Of a stretch of 64,000 nt of DNA, positions 1 through 8,162 are shown piece by piece. The stretch comes from an uncultured Geobacteraceae bacterium (GTDB taxonomy: Bacteria > Desulfobacterota > Desulfuromonadia > Geobacterales > Pseudopelobacteraceae). A model generated the notes under the pieces. The model was not told the DNA's origin. It saw nothing but the letters and a program-made list of their open reading frames with translations, and did not search any database. The stretch is taken from assembly GCA_903939115.1 (NCBI GenBank), contig CAJAFV010000071.1, positions 62,001-126,000 of the forward strand. The letters run 5' to 3'. A program made the translations under genes and the position numbers. Position 1 is the first letter of the stretch. Each line of letters begins with the position of its first letter.

Positions 1-213
1 ATAGCCCTGCAGGCCGAGGACCATGCCGGTAAAGCCTGCTGTCAGCACAATGACGAACAGCGATTTTGTGCCGATAAAACGGAGCTGCTTCAGGACGTGC
101 AGCAGACTGGGGGGGCGCCGGACAATCATGTAGAACGAATAGAGGAGAAACCAGCCCGTCCGTCCCAGATCGCGTAAAATTTCTATAGTTGTATGTCCAA
201 GTGCCTGAATCAC
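1..213 (-). CDS. mlaE: MlaE-family ABC transporter permease, N-terminal part
   Basis: The first 71 residues are present; the gene runs off the left edge of the window. The start is a GTG at 211-213 preceded on the minus strand by AAGGA. The visible sequence ends with FIGTKSLFVIVLTAGFTG followed by MVLGLQGY, the conserved entry into the first core membrane segments of the MlaE/YrbE permease family. Members form the inner-membrane channel of the Mla phospholipid transport system, with the MlaF ATPase and the MlaD substrate-binding protein, which would be expected further left. The gene lies downstream of mnmM in the same direction, with a 90-base gap holding no other ORF. The family call is firm; nothing can be said about the missing C-terminal part. 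Confidence 0.85.
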   Translation of the reverse strand, partial: MIQALGHTTIEILRDLGRTGWFLLYSFYMIVRRPPSLLHVLKQLRFIGTKSLFVIVLTAGFTGMVLGLQGY

Positions 214-303
214 GAAAATCCTTATAAACACCGGAGAAATGATCGTTAAATATATACCCAATTACGGGGAAAAGCAAAGTGAAATTGGATTAATATGCCG
301 ATA

Positions 304-894
304 TCAGAGCGCCTTCTGGATTAGGAGAAGATACGGAGCATCCTGATTGACATTGATCTGCCCCATGCGCCAACTGTGAAAGGCCCGCGGTTCGAGGCCG
401 GCCGCCCAGTTCTCGACTGTGGACTGTTCCGCCGGGCCACCACCGTGACCGGGGTAAATCGTTACCAGTATGGTCCCTCCCGGGGCAAGAAGGTGCAGTG
501 ACTGCTCCAGGGCTGTGACAGTCGTTTCCGGCAGGGTAATGATAGTGCGGTCACCTCCGGGGAGGTAGCCGAGATTGAACAGCACAACCTGTACCGGTCC
601 CGTTACATGCTCTGCCAGCCTTTCGTGACCAGCCAGCAGCAGTTTCGCCCTATGCGAAAGCTTTGCTTCTGCCAATCTGCGACCGGTCTCGACCATCGCC
701 TGCTGCTGAATGTCAAATCCGAAGACAGAGCCGTTGTCGCCAACCAGACGGGCCAGCAGCAGAGTGTCGTGCCCGTTGCCGCAGGTCGCGTCAACCGCCG
801 TATGACCATCATGTACAAAGGTGTGCAGAAACAGGTGCGCAAGCGGCACCGGACCGCGTAATGCCGGAATGGGGGAAAAGGAAGGATACGTCAT
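304..894 (-). CDS. mnmM: tRNA wobble-uridine SAM methyltransferase, MnmM/YtqB family
   Basis: A 196-residue class I SAM-dependent methyltransferase. SAM motif I is DATCGNGHDT at about residues 35-44, the form typical of the YtqB/MnmM family (Pfam rRNA methylase PF06962), and FNLGYLPGGD at about 107-116 is the matching motif IV region. MnmM methylates the nm5(s2)U34 wobble nucleotide of certain tRNAs in Bacillus and other bacteria lacking the MnmC methylase; that role is transferred by family. The length is normal. The gene is divergent from the pseudouridine synthase gene, with 84 bases between the starts, so both genes here would concern RNA modification. The call to family is strong; the exact RNA substrate is inferred. 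Confidence 0.82.
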   Translation of the reverse strand: MTYPSFSPIPALRGPVPLAHLFLHTFVHDGHTAVDATCGNGHDTLLLARLVGDNGSVFGFDIQQQAMVETGRRLAEAKLSHRAKLLLAGHERLAEHVTGPVQVVLFNLGYLPGGDRTIITLPETTVTALEQSLHLLAPGGTILVTIYPGHGGGPAEQSTVENWAAGLEPRAFHSWRMGQINVNQDAPYLLLIQKAL

Positions 895-978
895 GGCGGC
901 AGAGGTTAGCAGAATCAGGGGGCTTTTGCCACGGGGAATTTGGTTGCCTTCGGGTGCTAAAAAAGGTACTACGACAGC

Positions 979-1878
979 ATGATTCTACGAAAAACTGTCG
1001 GTAAAGAGCAGCACAACATCCGCCTCGATGATGCCATCGCCCTCCTCTGCACCGGTGTCAGCAAATCTGAGGCGCGCCGCATCATCGACCGGGGCGGCTG
1101 TACGGTTAACGTTGCTCTGGTACGAGTGGCGTCGCGGAGCGTCAAAACGGGTGATGTCATTGAGATCGGCATCATGGAAACGGGTCGGTTCCAAGAGCTG
1201 GTGTTGCCGCCGGAAGCGCTGCTGCACGATGATAGTGAGCTCATTGCGGTCAACAAACCGGCCGGGATCAATAGTCAGCGCACTCCCTATCAGCTGAAAG
1301 GAACCCTTGAATACTGGGTCTCGGAATATTTTAAAGCGCAGGGAAATAACGAACCTGCCCGGGTTGTCCATCGCCTTGATCGCGGCACCTCGGGAGCGAT
1401 GCTCTTCCCGAAACACCGCCAGGCTGCTGCCTGGCTCTCAAAACAGTTTCAGGATGGCCTGGTCGAAAAACTGTATCTGGCGTTGGTATCCGGTCGTCCT
1501 GATGAAGAGAGGTGGGTTGTCAATGCGCCGATCGGCAAGGTTGCTTCGGCGCGGTACGGCATTGTGGGGGGGGGAAAGCCGTCCATAACAGAATTTCGCA
1601 TTGTGGCATCATCCGGTGACGTATCACTCGTGGAAGCAAAGCCGCTGACCGGCCGTACTCACCAGATCAGGGTACATCTCGAATCGGTCGGGTTGCCGAT
1701 TCTTGGCGATTCGACCTATGGTGGCCATTCTGCCGGGAGAATGATGTTGCACTGCGCTGCGATGACGTTTCAGAATTCGAAGAAGGTGCAAGTCAGGGTC
1801 ACGGCGCCGCTTGATGGGGAGTTTGAAGAGCGGGTTGGCGGGTTAGTGCAGGCTACTCCCCAAAAACCTGGGCGCTGA
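979..1878 (+). CDS. RluA-family pseudouridine synthase
   Basis: A 299-residue protein with an N-terminal S4-like RNA-binding region (about residues 12-75) followed by the RluA/RsuA catalytic domain. The catalytic motif HRLDRGTSG is visible at about residues 131-139; its Asp is the nucleophile in this family. GRTHQIRVHL near residue 225 is the second conserved block. It isomerises specific uridines in 23S rRNA or tRNA; which ones cannot be told from sequence alone, so no Rlu letter is given. Its 3' end overlaps the convergent AMMECR1 gene by 26 bases. The ATG at 979 has no strong Shine-Dalgarno, but the S4-like fold begins shortly after it. Confidence 0.88.
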   Translation: MILRKTVGKEQHNIRLDDAIALLCTGVSKSEARRIIDRGGCTVNVALVRVASRSVKTGDVIEIGIMETGRFQELVLPPEALLHDDSELIAVNKPAGINSQRTPYQLKGTLEYWVSEYFKAQGNNEPARVVHRLDRGTSGAMLFPKHRQAAAWLSKQFQDGLVEKLYLALVSGRPDEERWVVNAPIGKVASARYGIVGGGKPSITEFRIVASSGDVSLVEAKPLTGRTHQIRVHLESVGLPILGDSTYGGHSAGRMMLHCAAMTFQNSKKVQVRVTAPLDGEFEERVGGLVQATPQKPGR

Positions 1879-2398
1879 AGATGTAAATGTCGCATTCCCC
1901 CTGCCAGGCGTCCTCCGGCAGACCAGCCTTGATACAGGTGTGTTGCAGGAACTGATCGCGATTCCAGCCGTACTCTGTTGCCACCTGCGGCAGTAGCACC
2001 CCGCGATAACTCCCCTTGACGATGTAGATGCCGTGAACCCCGACCTGAATCTCCTCAACCGAGGCGACCTTGGCCAGCGGCGAAAGCACCGAAATATCGA
2101 TGGTGAAATCGGCGAGATCATCCTGTTTCATCGGGTAAAAGCGGGGATCACGGGTTGCGGCTGAGACCGCCATCTCCTGCACCAGCAGGTACAGCGGCTG
2201 GTCAGAGACAAAATTGCCGATACAGCCGCGCAACTCCCCCTGCTGTTTGATCGTGACAAAACATCCAGAGTGAAGATTCAGTCCCGGTGACGCTGTTGTT
2301 ATGGTTGGAACAGTCCGGTTAGTGACATAGTCAACAATAGTGTCCCGGGCGATTTTCAGAAGATCCTTTTGTTCCTTCTTGGACAAGAGTTCCGTCAT
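1853..2398 (-). CDS. AMMECR1-domain protein (AmmeMemoRadiSam system protein A type)
   Basis: A 181-residue single-domain AMMECR1 protein. The hallmark LRGCIG sits at about residues 76-81, followed by AVSAATRDPRF and the downstream FTIDISVLSPL and YRGVLLPQVATE blocks. In many bacteria AMMECR1 is encoded with a Memo-like protein and a radical-SAM enzyme (AmmeMemoRadiSam); neither partner is adjacent here. Instead it is the last gene of a three-gene minus-strand run after the ACT-domain protein and peptide deformylase (11-base gap to def). The biochemical role of the family is unsettled, with nucleic-acid or protein modification proposed. The domain call is firm and the function is unknown. Confidence 0.85.
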   Translation of the reverse strand: MTELLSKKEQKDLLKIARDTIVDYVTNRTVPTITTASPGLNLHSGCFVTIKQQGELRGCIGNFVSDQPLYLLVQEMAVSAATRDPRFYPMKQDDLADFTIDISVLSPLAKVASVEEIQVGVHGIYIVKGSYRGVLLPQVATEYGWNRDQFLQHTCIKAGLPEDAWQGECDIYIFSAQVFGE

Positions 2399-2409
2399 TG
2401 TCTGACCTC

Positions 2410-2913
2410 TCAGTAGTTTTTTCGCCGGAACAGCCCGGTTTTGATACTGGTTACGCGATCAAGAAAAAGAACACCGTCCAGATGATCCATTTCATGCTGG
2501 ATAGCAACCGCTTCAAAGCCGCTGGCGGTGATCAGGTGAACAGTTCCGTCCGGATCCCGGTACTGCAGGGTAATCTCGGTGGCCCGATCGACATCTCCGG
2601 TGTAGTCCGGCACACTCATGCACCCCTCGCGCATGGTGGCAGAACCGCTGCGGCCCGTGATCTCAGGATTGATCATGCAGAGCAGGCCATGGTTGTTCTC
2701 TTTTCCATGGCGGTTTTTTGAAACATCAACGACACAGACGCGCAGCGTGACGCCGATCTGTGAGGCGGCAACGCCGACCGAACCGGGTCCCTCATGCATC
2801 GTATCGACCAGATCCTGAACCAGGGCCTGGATACTCACGTCGATTTTCTCCACCCTGTTGCAGAGCTTTTTCAGCACCGGATGTGGATACCGTAATATAG
2901 GTTGGACCGGCAT
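2410..2913 (-). CDS. def: Peptide deformylase
   Basis: A 167-residue metallo-hydrolase that removes the N-formyl group from nascent proteins. All three family motifs are visible: motif I as SVGVAASQ (the usual first Gly is Ser), motif II EGCMS supplying the metal-ligand Cys, and motif III QHEMDH with the two metal-ligand His residues and catalytic Glu. Length is standard for bacterial deformylases. The start lies two bases after the stop of the upstream ACT-domain gene, so the two are probably translationally coupled. No fmt gene, its frequent neighbour, is present in the window. The Gly to Ser change in motif I is minor and does not suggest loss of activity. Confidence 0.93.
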   Translation of the reverse strand: MPVQPILRYPHPVLKKLCNRVEKIDVSIQALVQDLVDTMHEGPGSVGVAASQIGVTLRVCVVDVSKNRHGKENNHGLLCMINPEITGRSGSATMREGCMSVPDYTGDVDRATEITLQYRDPDGTVHLITASGFEAVAIQHEMDHLDGVLFLDRVTSIKTGLFRRKNY

Positions 2914-2915
2914 TG

Positions 2916-3476
2916 TTAAAAAGCCACCGGTGTTATGACCCGCACGCCAATTTCCACGTGCAGCTCTTTTTTCAATGCTGCCAAGGTCTGTTCCACGCTC
3001 TCGGGAGTTTCACCTTCGGGTAGTGCCACCTCCAGCATCAATACGTAAACAGGCTCTTCGGCCGTGCCGATCAGTTTGGTGTTGAGATCGGTGATATTGA
3101 TGGTGCGAGTGGCTAGTTCTTTGGTGACACGATACACGATACCCGGTTGGTCGGCGCCGTAGACTGAGATCATGCAGATCTCGCCGTCAGATTCCTGTCG
3201 AACTATCTCGTCGGGATGAAGGGTCCGGACTCCGAGTGACATGCCGATCTGATCGCATACCGGTTTCAGCTCTTCAATCAGCCGTGCTTTACTGAACGGC
3301 CGTTTCAGCGAGACAATGAGGATCATGGCAAACTCGCCACCTAGCATCGTGCAGCTGGAATCGGCAATATTGCAACCAAGGTTGAAGAGCCCCCCGGTGA
3401 TGGCGGCCACAATGCCGGGTCGGTCTTTGCCAACCACGGTCACGGCGTAATGGAGAATTTCAGGCTGCGGAGTCAT
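2916..3476 (-). CDS. Double ACT-domain protein, GcvR-like
   Basis: A 186-residue protein made of two ACT domains, one starting HYAVTVVGKDRPGIVAA and the second MISVYGADQPGIVYRVT. Each carries the Gly/Pro-rich ligand-binding loop. This layout matches the glycine cleavage transcriptional repressor (GcvR)-like family, which senses amino acids and acts through protein partners rather than binding DNA itself. I place the start at the ATG at 3476 (GAGAGG upstream) rather than a further 39 codons upstream, because that extension has no ACT-like sequence and would run into the leader of the divergent oxidoreductase gene. It heads the ACT-def-AMMECR1 run. The ligand and target are unknown. Confidence 0.8.
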   Translation of the reverse strand: MTPQPEILHYAVTVVGKDRPGIVAAITGGLFNLGCNIADSSCTMLGGEFAMILIVSLKRPFSKARLIEELKPVCDQIGMSLGVRTLHPDEIVRQESDGEICMISVYGADQPGIVYRVTKELATRTINITDLNTKLIGTAEEPVYVLMLEVALPEGETPESVEQTLAALKKELHVEIGVRVITPVAF

Positions 3477-3595
3477 AATGAACCTCTCAACGTTTGTAGT
3501 ACTTTGTTTTTGCACGAAAACGATTTCTTCTGCAAATGTTTTTTGAAATAGTCTATAGTTCGTGCCGATTTCTGGAAGTGAAAGGAGCTTCATCT

Positions 3596-5605
3596 ATGCC
3601 CGTCATATCACGCTCCGTCTGCCCTTATGACTGCCCCGACGCGTGCGGTCTTCTCGTCACGGTTGAAAACGGCCGTGCGATCAAAATCGTTGGTGATCCG
3701 GACCATCCGGTGACGCGTGGCCTGCTCTGCGCTAAAATGAATCAGTACCAGCAGACAGTCCACTCCCCCCGGCGACTGACAACACCGCTGCGCCGGGTCG
3801 GAAAAAAAGGTTCCGGAAAATTTGAGCCGATTACATGGGACGCCGCTATTTCGTCAATCTGTGCCAACTGGCAGCGGATCATCGCGAGCCATGGAGCAGA
3901 GGCGATCCTTCCCTACTCCTATGCCGGTACAATGGGGCTGGTTCAGCGTAACGCCGGGCACGCTTTTTTTAACAAGCTGGGAGCGTCGCGGCTGGAGCGA
4001 ACCATCTGTTCCCCGGCCAAAGATGCCGGTTGGAAGGCGATCATGGGGGAGACGCCGGCTATGGATCCTGCGGAGGTAGAGCAGAGTGATCTGGTGATTC
4101 TGTGGGGGATCAACGCCGCCGCCACAAGCATCCATGCCATGCGTGATGCGCAGGAGGCCCGGCGGGGCGGAGCCCGGTTATGGGCCATCGACACCTACCG
4201 TACTCCGACCTGTGATGCAGTCGATGAACTGTTTCTGGTTCGCCCCGGAGGAGACGGCGCTCTGGCATTGGCGATGCTGCATGTCATTGAGCGGGAACAG
4301 TTGCTGGATCGGGAGTTCATCTCTGCCAATGTTCTCGGGTTCGAGGAGTTGACTGCGCAGATCCTGCCTAGTTGTTCTCCCACAGAGATGTCGGAGGTCT
4401 GCGGCCTGCCCGCCGAGGTCATCGAGCGTATGGCGCGAGAGTACGCCCGGGCAAAAGCCCCTTTCATCCGCTTGGGAAGTGGCTTGACGCGCTATGGCAA
4501 CGGTGCCGTGACAGTGCGTACGATCTGTTGCCTGCCGGCAGTTGTCGGCGCTTGGGGAAAACCGGGGGGCGGCATCTTCATCGGCACTTCGACCGGGGGA
4601 GCTTTCCCGCTGCAGAGGGTGACGCGGGAGGATTTCATGGTGAGCGAGCCGCGACTGATCAGTATGAACCAGCTTGGCACCGCGCTGACTGAACTTGCCG
4701 ACCCTGCAGTTATGTCGCTCTATGTCTATCACTCCAATCCGGCTTCGATTGCTCCTGACCAGAATGCAGTTATTAGAGGGCTGGAACGGGAAGACCTGTT
4801 CACTGTCGTCCACGAACGCTTCCTGACGGATACCGCCCGTTATGCCGACATCGTCCTGCCCGCGACCTCTTCACTCGAACATCCTGACCTGTATCGCTGT
4901 TATGGCAGCTATCATGCCCAGCGCTGCAGTGCGGCTATCAGCCCGGTGGGCGAAGCAAAAAGCAACTGGGAGGTATTCAGTCTGCTGGCAGCCGGAATGG
5001 GGTGGGATGAACCGTTTTTTCGCCTGTCAGCGGAGGAACTGGTCGAATTGCTGCTGGCTGGAGAAAACCGCTGGCGGAGTGCTGCCGTTACCGAGCGGTT
5101 ACGGCAGGGGGAACCGGTCATCCTGACACCGACCTCCGCGCCAAAGAAACAGTGGCTGACCCCCTCGGGGAAGATTGAGATTCTGAACGGGCGTGAAAGT
5201 GAGCCGCTGCCGCGCCTGCTGCCGACTCACGCCGAGCGGGATGGTTACCCGTTGCGCCTGCAACCTGCGACTACGCCGTTTGCGCTCAACTCGAGTTTTT
5301 ATGAGCAGGACTATTTACGCGCGAAACAGAACTGCATGGAGTTGCTGATGAACCGGGTAGATGCCGAAGCGCGTGGCCTAGCTAACGGGCAGGTAGTTGT
5401 CGCCAGAAATGATTTGGGAGCGGTCAGATTTACGCTACTTATTTCCGAACGGGTACCGATCGGAACAGTAGTTACCGAAGGGGTCTGGTGGCGGGAGTTC
5501 ATCCCCGGCGACCGGGGCGTCAACGCCCTGACATCGCAGCGGCTGACCGATGGCGGGCGGGGGAGTACGCTGTATGATGTAACGGTGGAGGTAAGGGGGG
5601 AATAG
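3596..5605 (+). CDS. Molybdopterin-dependent oxidoreductase, catalytic subunit
   Basis: A 669-residue protein of the DMSO-reductase superfamily. The N-terminus has a [4Fe-4S] site, C9-x3-C13-x3-C17 and C45, immediately followed by the bis-molybdopterin cofactor-binding domains and ending in the typical C-terminal molydopterin-dinucleotide-binding barrel (about residues 555-669). There is no twin-arginine signal, so it should be cytoplasmic. No electron-transfer or membrane subunit lies next to it, so partner and substrate cannot be assigned. The start at 3596 is chosen because AAAGGAG lies just upstream and the Fe-S domain begins at once; a longer reading from 3536 would overlap the divergent promoter region. 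It marks the right edge of the core-genome part. Confidence 0.85.
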   Translation: MPVISRSVCPYDCPDACGLLVTVENGRAIKIVGDPDHPVTRGLLCAKMNQYQQTVHSPRRLTTPLRRVGKKGSGKFEPITWDAAISSICANWQRIIASHGAEAILPYSYAGTMGLVQRNAGHAFFNKLGASRLERTICSPAKDAGWKAIMGETPAMDPAEVEQSDLVILWGINAAATSIHAMRDAQEARRGGARLWAIDTYRTPTCDAVDELFLVRPGGDGALALAMLHVIEREQLLDREFISANVLGFEELTAQILPSCSPTEMSEVCGLPAEVIERMAREYARAKAPFIRLGSGLTRYGNGAVTVRTICCLPAVVGAWGKPGGGIFIGTSTGGAFPLQRVTREDFMVSEPRLISMNQLGTALTELADPAVMSLYVYHSNPASIAPDQNAVIRGLEREDLFTVVHERFLTDTARYADIVLPATSSLEHPDLYRCYGSYHAQRCSAAISPVGEAKSNWEVFSLLAAGMGWDEPFFRLSAEELVELLLAGENRWRSAAVTERLRQGEPVILTPTSAPKKQWLTPSGKIEILNGRESEPLPRLLPTHAERDGYPLRLQPATTPFALNSSFYEQDYLRAKQNCMELLMNRVDAEARGLANGQVVVARNDLGAVRFTLLISERVPIGTVVTEGVWWREFIPGDRGVNALTSQRLTDGGRGSTLYDVTVEVRGE

Positions 5606-5694
5606 CGTGCGTTTCAACCAGACTCTGTTATTGTTGTTAAATTTTTTAAGTGGTAAGATACCGCTGTATGGATTAAGACATTCAGTAAGGCAAT

Positions 5695-5721
5695 TAAATA
5701 AAAATAGAAAATTGCCGATGG
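5695..5721 (+). promoter_or_regulatory. Sigma-28 (FliA)-type promoter candidate
   Basis: TAAATAAA at 5695-5702 and GCCGATGG at 5714-5721 are separated by exactly 11 bases. The FliA consensus in enterobacteria is TAAAGTTT-N11-GCCGATAA, so the -10 element matches at six of eight positions and the -35 keeps the TAAA core. It lies about 40 bases before the ATG of the TPR/Ig-like gene at 5763, in a 157-base gap that is otherwise AT-rich and without an ORF. This would place that gene in the late flagellar regulon. Experimental start mapping is lacking. Confidence 0.55.
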
Positions 5722-5762
5722 TTACAGTATGAAAGTTGTAAATTGGTTTTTGGAGATATACC

Positions 5763-6938
5763 ATGGCTGACTTGTTAAGCTCAGGCAGTGATCCACTGGA
5801 GGTACTCGGTCAGGATACGAGCGGCCAGCGTGCGCAACTCGCCCAGTACTCGATTATGAGGGCGGCCACCTATCTCAAGAACAACAAAAATGATGACGCT
5901 CTAAAAGCCTTCAAACAGGCTCTCGCCTTCGATCCCCAAAACACAACTGCTCAGACCTATATCGGTAAACTTAATCTTGCCAAGGGGAATACCTTTGAGG
6001 CGATCAAGGTATTCAAGACGATGGTGCAGTCACAGCCCGATTCTGTTGATGCCCGTATGAATCTTGCCAATGCCTACATCCAGGACAAACAGTATGCCGC
6101 ATCGGAAAAGGAGCTAAAGGCTGCAGCAAGGCTTGACCCGACCAATCCCTTGCCTGACTACACGCTCGGCCTCCAGTATTCCAATACTGACCGGTTGACG
6201 GAAGCAGAAAATCAGTTTCTCAAGGTGAAGAAGATTGCACCCAAAGATGGTAACGTGTATTACGCGCTCGGAATGGTGGACAACAAACTGGGGAAATACG
6301 AGGACGCGGCAAAAAATCTTGAAAAGTCATTGACTTTGAAAAAAAACTTTCCTGCCGCGAACTACGAACTGGGCGTCGCTTATGATGCGCTTGGCAGAAC
6401 GGAAGATGCCAAGAAGCAGCTTTCAATCCTGCAGAGCTCCAGTCCATCACAGGCTCAGGATCTTAAATTCATTATCGACAAACCGCAGATGCTCTTTATG
6501 GACCAGACCAACAACAAAAATTTCAATCAGCTTCTCGGCCCGGGAACACCTCTCTGGATGCTGGATCCAACGTTGCTGGATGCTGGTGCCAGCACACAGA
6601 TATCCGTGGCCATCCAGTTCAACAACAAGATGGACGCGACATCGGTAACGAACCCCGCCAACTGGGAAATATCGAGAGCAAACAACACGGAAGGGGGGTA
6701 TTACATGCCGCAGTTCGGTGGCCGTGAGGTTACCATACCCACAACACCAACCTTTGTCGGGTTTAACCCCGAGACAGGTCAGGCGAACGTCACCTTTACG
6801 GTTAAGCAGAATGCCACGGGCGATGCCACCATTGATCCATCTCACCTGATCTTCAAGTTTTCCGGCAAAGATGCCGCCGGCAGACAGATGGATACAGCGG
6901 CGGACCAGATAGACGGTTCCGCGTTAAAGGCGTTCTGA
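5763..6938 (+). CDS. TPR protein with C-terminal Ig-like (SbsA-like) domain
   Basis: A 391-residue protein. Residues about 30-230 form roughly six tetratricopeptide repeats (for example ALAFDPQN, AARLDPTNPLPDYTLG). Residues about 265-375 look like a bacterial Ig-like domain of the SbsA/Big_5 kind, with the telltale FNNKMDATSVTNPANWEI segment. There is no signal peptide or membrane segment: the N-terminus is Ser/Gly-rich and begins MADLLSSGSDPLEVLGQ. GGAG precedes the ATG. An Ig-like domain of a surface-protein type in a protein without a Sec signal, behind a sigma-28-type promoter, suggests a flagellum-associated or flagellar-exported protein. That is inference; the domain assignments are by eye. 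Confidence 0.65.
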   Translation: MADLLSSGSDPLEVLGQDTSGQRAQLAQYSIMRAATYLKNNKNDDALKAFKQALAFDPQNTTAQTYIGKLNLAKGNTFEAIKVFKTMVQSQPDSVDARMNLANAYIQDKQYAASEKELKAAARLDPTNPLPDYTLGLQYSNTDRLTEAENQFLKVKKIAPKDGNVYYALGMVDNKLGKYEDAAKNLEKSLTLKKNFPAANYELGVAYDALGRTEDAKKQLSILQSSSPSQAQDLKFIIDKPQMLFMDQTNNKNFNQLLGPGTPLWMLDPTLLDAGASTQISVAIQFNNKMDATSVTNPANWEISRANNTEGGYYMPQFGGREVTIPTTPTFVGFNPETGQANVTFTVKQNATGDATIDPSHLIFKFSGKDAAGRQMDTAADQIDGSALKAF

Positions 6939-7007
6939 GCTTTTCTGTTGAACTTCCGATCTTTATTCTCTATACAACAAGTCACATACTACTATCTGTG
7001 AGGGCAT

Positions 7008-8162
7008 ATGAAATTATCGGCCAATCAAAATCTGATTCTTATCGAGGGAGCAGCTACATACGAGCGTATTCTAACGGATGTACGAGAAGTTGAAATGGAT
7101 GAAGGAATCCGCTATATAAAGGACTTCCTGAAGATCTACCCCGATTTTGCACGAGCCCATAACGATCTCGCGGTGATGTACTATCAGACCGGGAATGCAC
7201 TCAAGGCGTTGGCGCATTATGAAAAGGCCCATAAGCTTGATCCTGGAAATGTTACCTACCGTAAGAACCTGGCGGATTTTTATTTTGTCGAACTGGAATG
7301 GACCGGTGACGCCATCCACACCTACCTCGATATTCTGAAGGATAATCCGTTCGATGTTGAGACTCTTAACGCACTCGGGACCATCAGCCTGCAGATCGGG
7401 CGGCGTGAACAGGCGCGGCAGTATTTCTCGCGCACCCTTCAGCTTGAATCCACTAATCGGGAAGCGCAACAGGCGCTGCAGCAGCTGGCGCCTCCTGCTG
7501 ATGCTGCGGCGAATTCACTGCAGATATCGCAACAGGCTGCTCCTCCGGTCCGGAATCCTGAACCGCCAGCGGCTACACCATTCAGGGATTTATTCCGTCT
7601 ATCAGAATCTGATGTAGCATCAAATTCCCCGCTAACCCCACCTCCAGAGAATGTATCCAGTACGTCGGCTCCGGTTCCCGAGCGCACGGCTGAAGAGCTG
7701 TACCAGGAAGCGATAAGCCTTGCCAATGCCGACAATATCAGCGAAGCGATTTGCCTTCTCGAGCGGCTGCTGGCCCAGGATTCGCGTCATGCCCTCGCCC
7801 ACAACGATCTGGGAGTACTGTGCCAGAAGGTCGGCGACCGACAGAAATCACGTCAGCACCATGAAGAAGCGGTTCGGTTGCAGCCTGCCAACAGGATATT
7901 CCAGAAAAACCTGGCCGATCTGCTCTATATGGAGTTTTTCGAATTCGAAGAGGCTTTGAGCATCTACGTCCGTCTTCTGGCAAAAGCACCACGAGATATT
8001 GAAATTCTCAAGGCGATTGCACACGTCTCCAATGAGTTAGGGAGGCCTGAAGATGCACGTTTTTTCTATGAGCGTGTTCTTGGCTTTCAGCCTTGGGATC
8101 GTGAAGCCTTAACCGCACTGCCGCTATTGGAAGAGGCCAACCTACCCCGAGAGATAAGATGA
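7008..8162 (+). CDS. TPR protein with two homologous halves
   Basis: A 384-residue soluble protein. Two TPR blocks (about residues 20-155 and 225-370) are clearly related: AHNDLAVMYYQTGNALKAL and KNLADFYFVELEW in the first match AHNDLGVLCQKVGDRQKS and KNLADLLYMEFFEF in the second, with the same order and spacing. Between them lies a Pro/Ala/Ser-rich linker of about 70 residues. TPRs mediate protein-protein contacts, and no catalytic domain is present. The stop overlaps the ATG of the following GT4 gene in ATGA, so the two are translationally coupled and the protein may be a scaffold for that glycosyltransferase. GAGGG precedes the start. Function beyond this is unknown. Confidence 0.65.
   Translation: MKLSANQNLILIEGAATYERILTDVREVEMDEGIRYIKDFLKIYPDFARAHNDLAVMYYQTGNALKALAHYEKAHKLDPGNVTYRKNLADFYFVELEWTGDAIHTYLDILKDNPFDVETLNALGTISLQIGRREQARQYFSRTLQLESTNREAQQALQQLAPPADAAANSLQISQQAAPPVRNPEPPAATPFRDLFRLSESDVASNSPLTPPPENVSSTSAPVPERTAEELYQEAISLANADNISEAICLLERLLAQDSRHALAHNDLGVLCQKVGDRQKSRQHHEEAVRLQPANRIFQKNLADLLYMEFFEFEEALSIYVRLLAKAPRDIEILKAIAHVSNELGRPEDARFFYERVLGFQPWDREALTALPLLEEANLPREIR

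Noticed and set aside
3477-3593. N-terminal extension of the ACT-domain protein
   Set aside because: The 39 added residues carry no ACT-like sequence and run into the leader of the divergent gene; the ATG at 3476 has a ribosome-binding site.
4178-4813. 211-codon open frame antisense to the molybdopterin oxidoreductase gene
   Set aside because: Shadow of a high-GC coding sequence with clear motifs on the plus strand; the antisense translation has no domain-like pattern and no ribosome-binding site.
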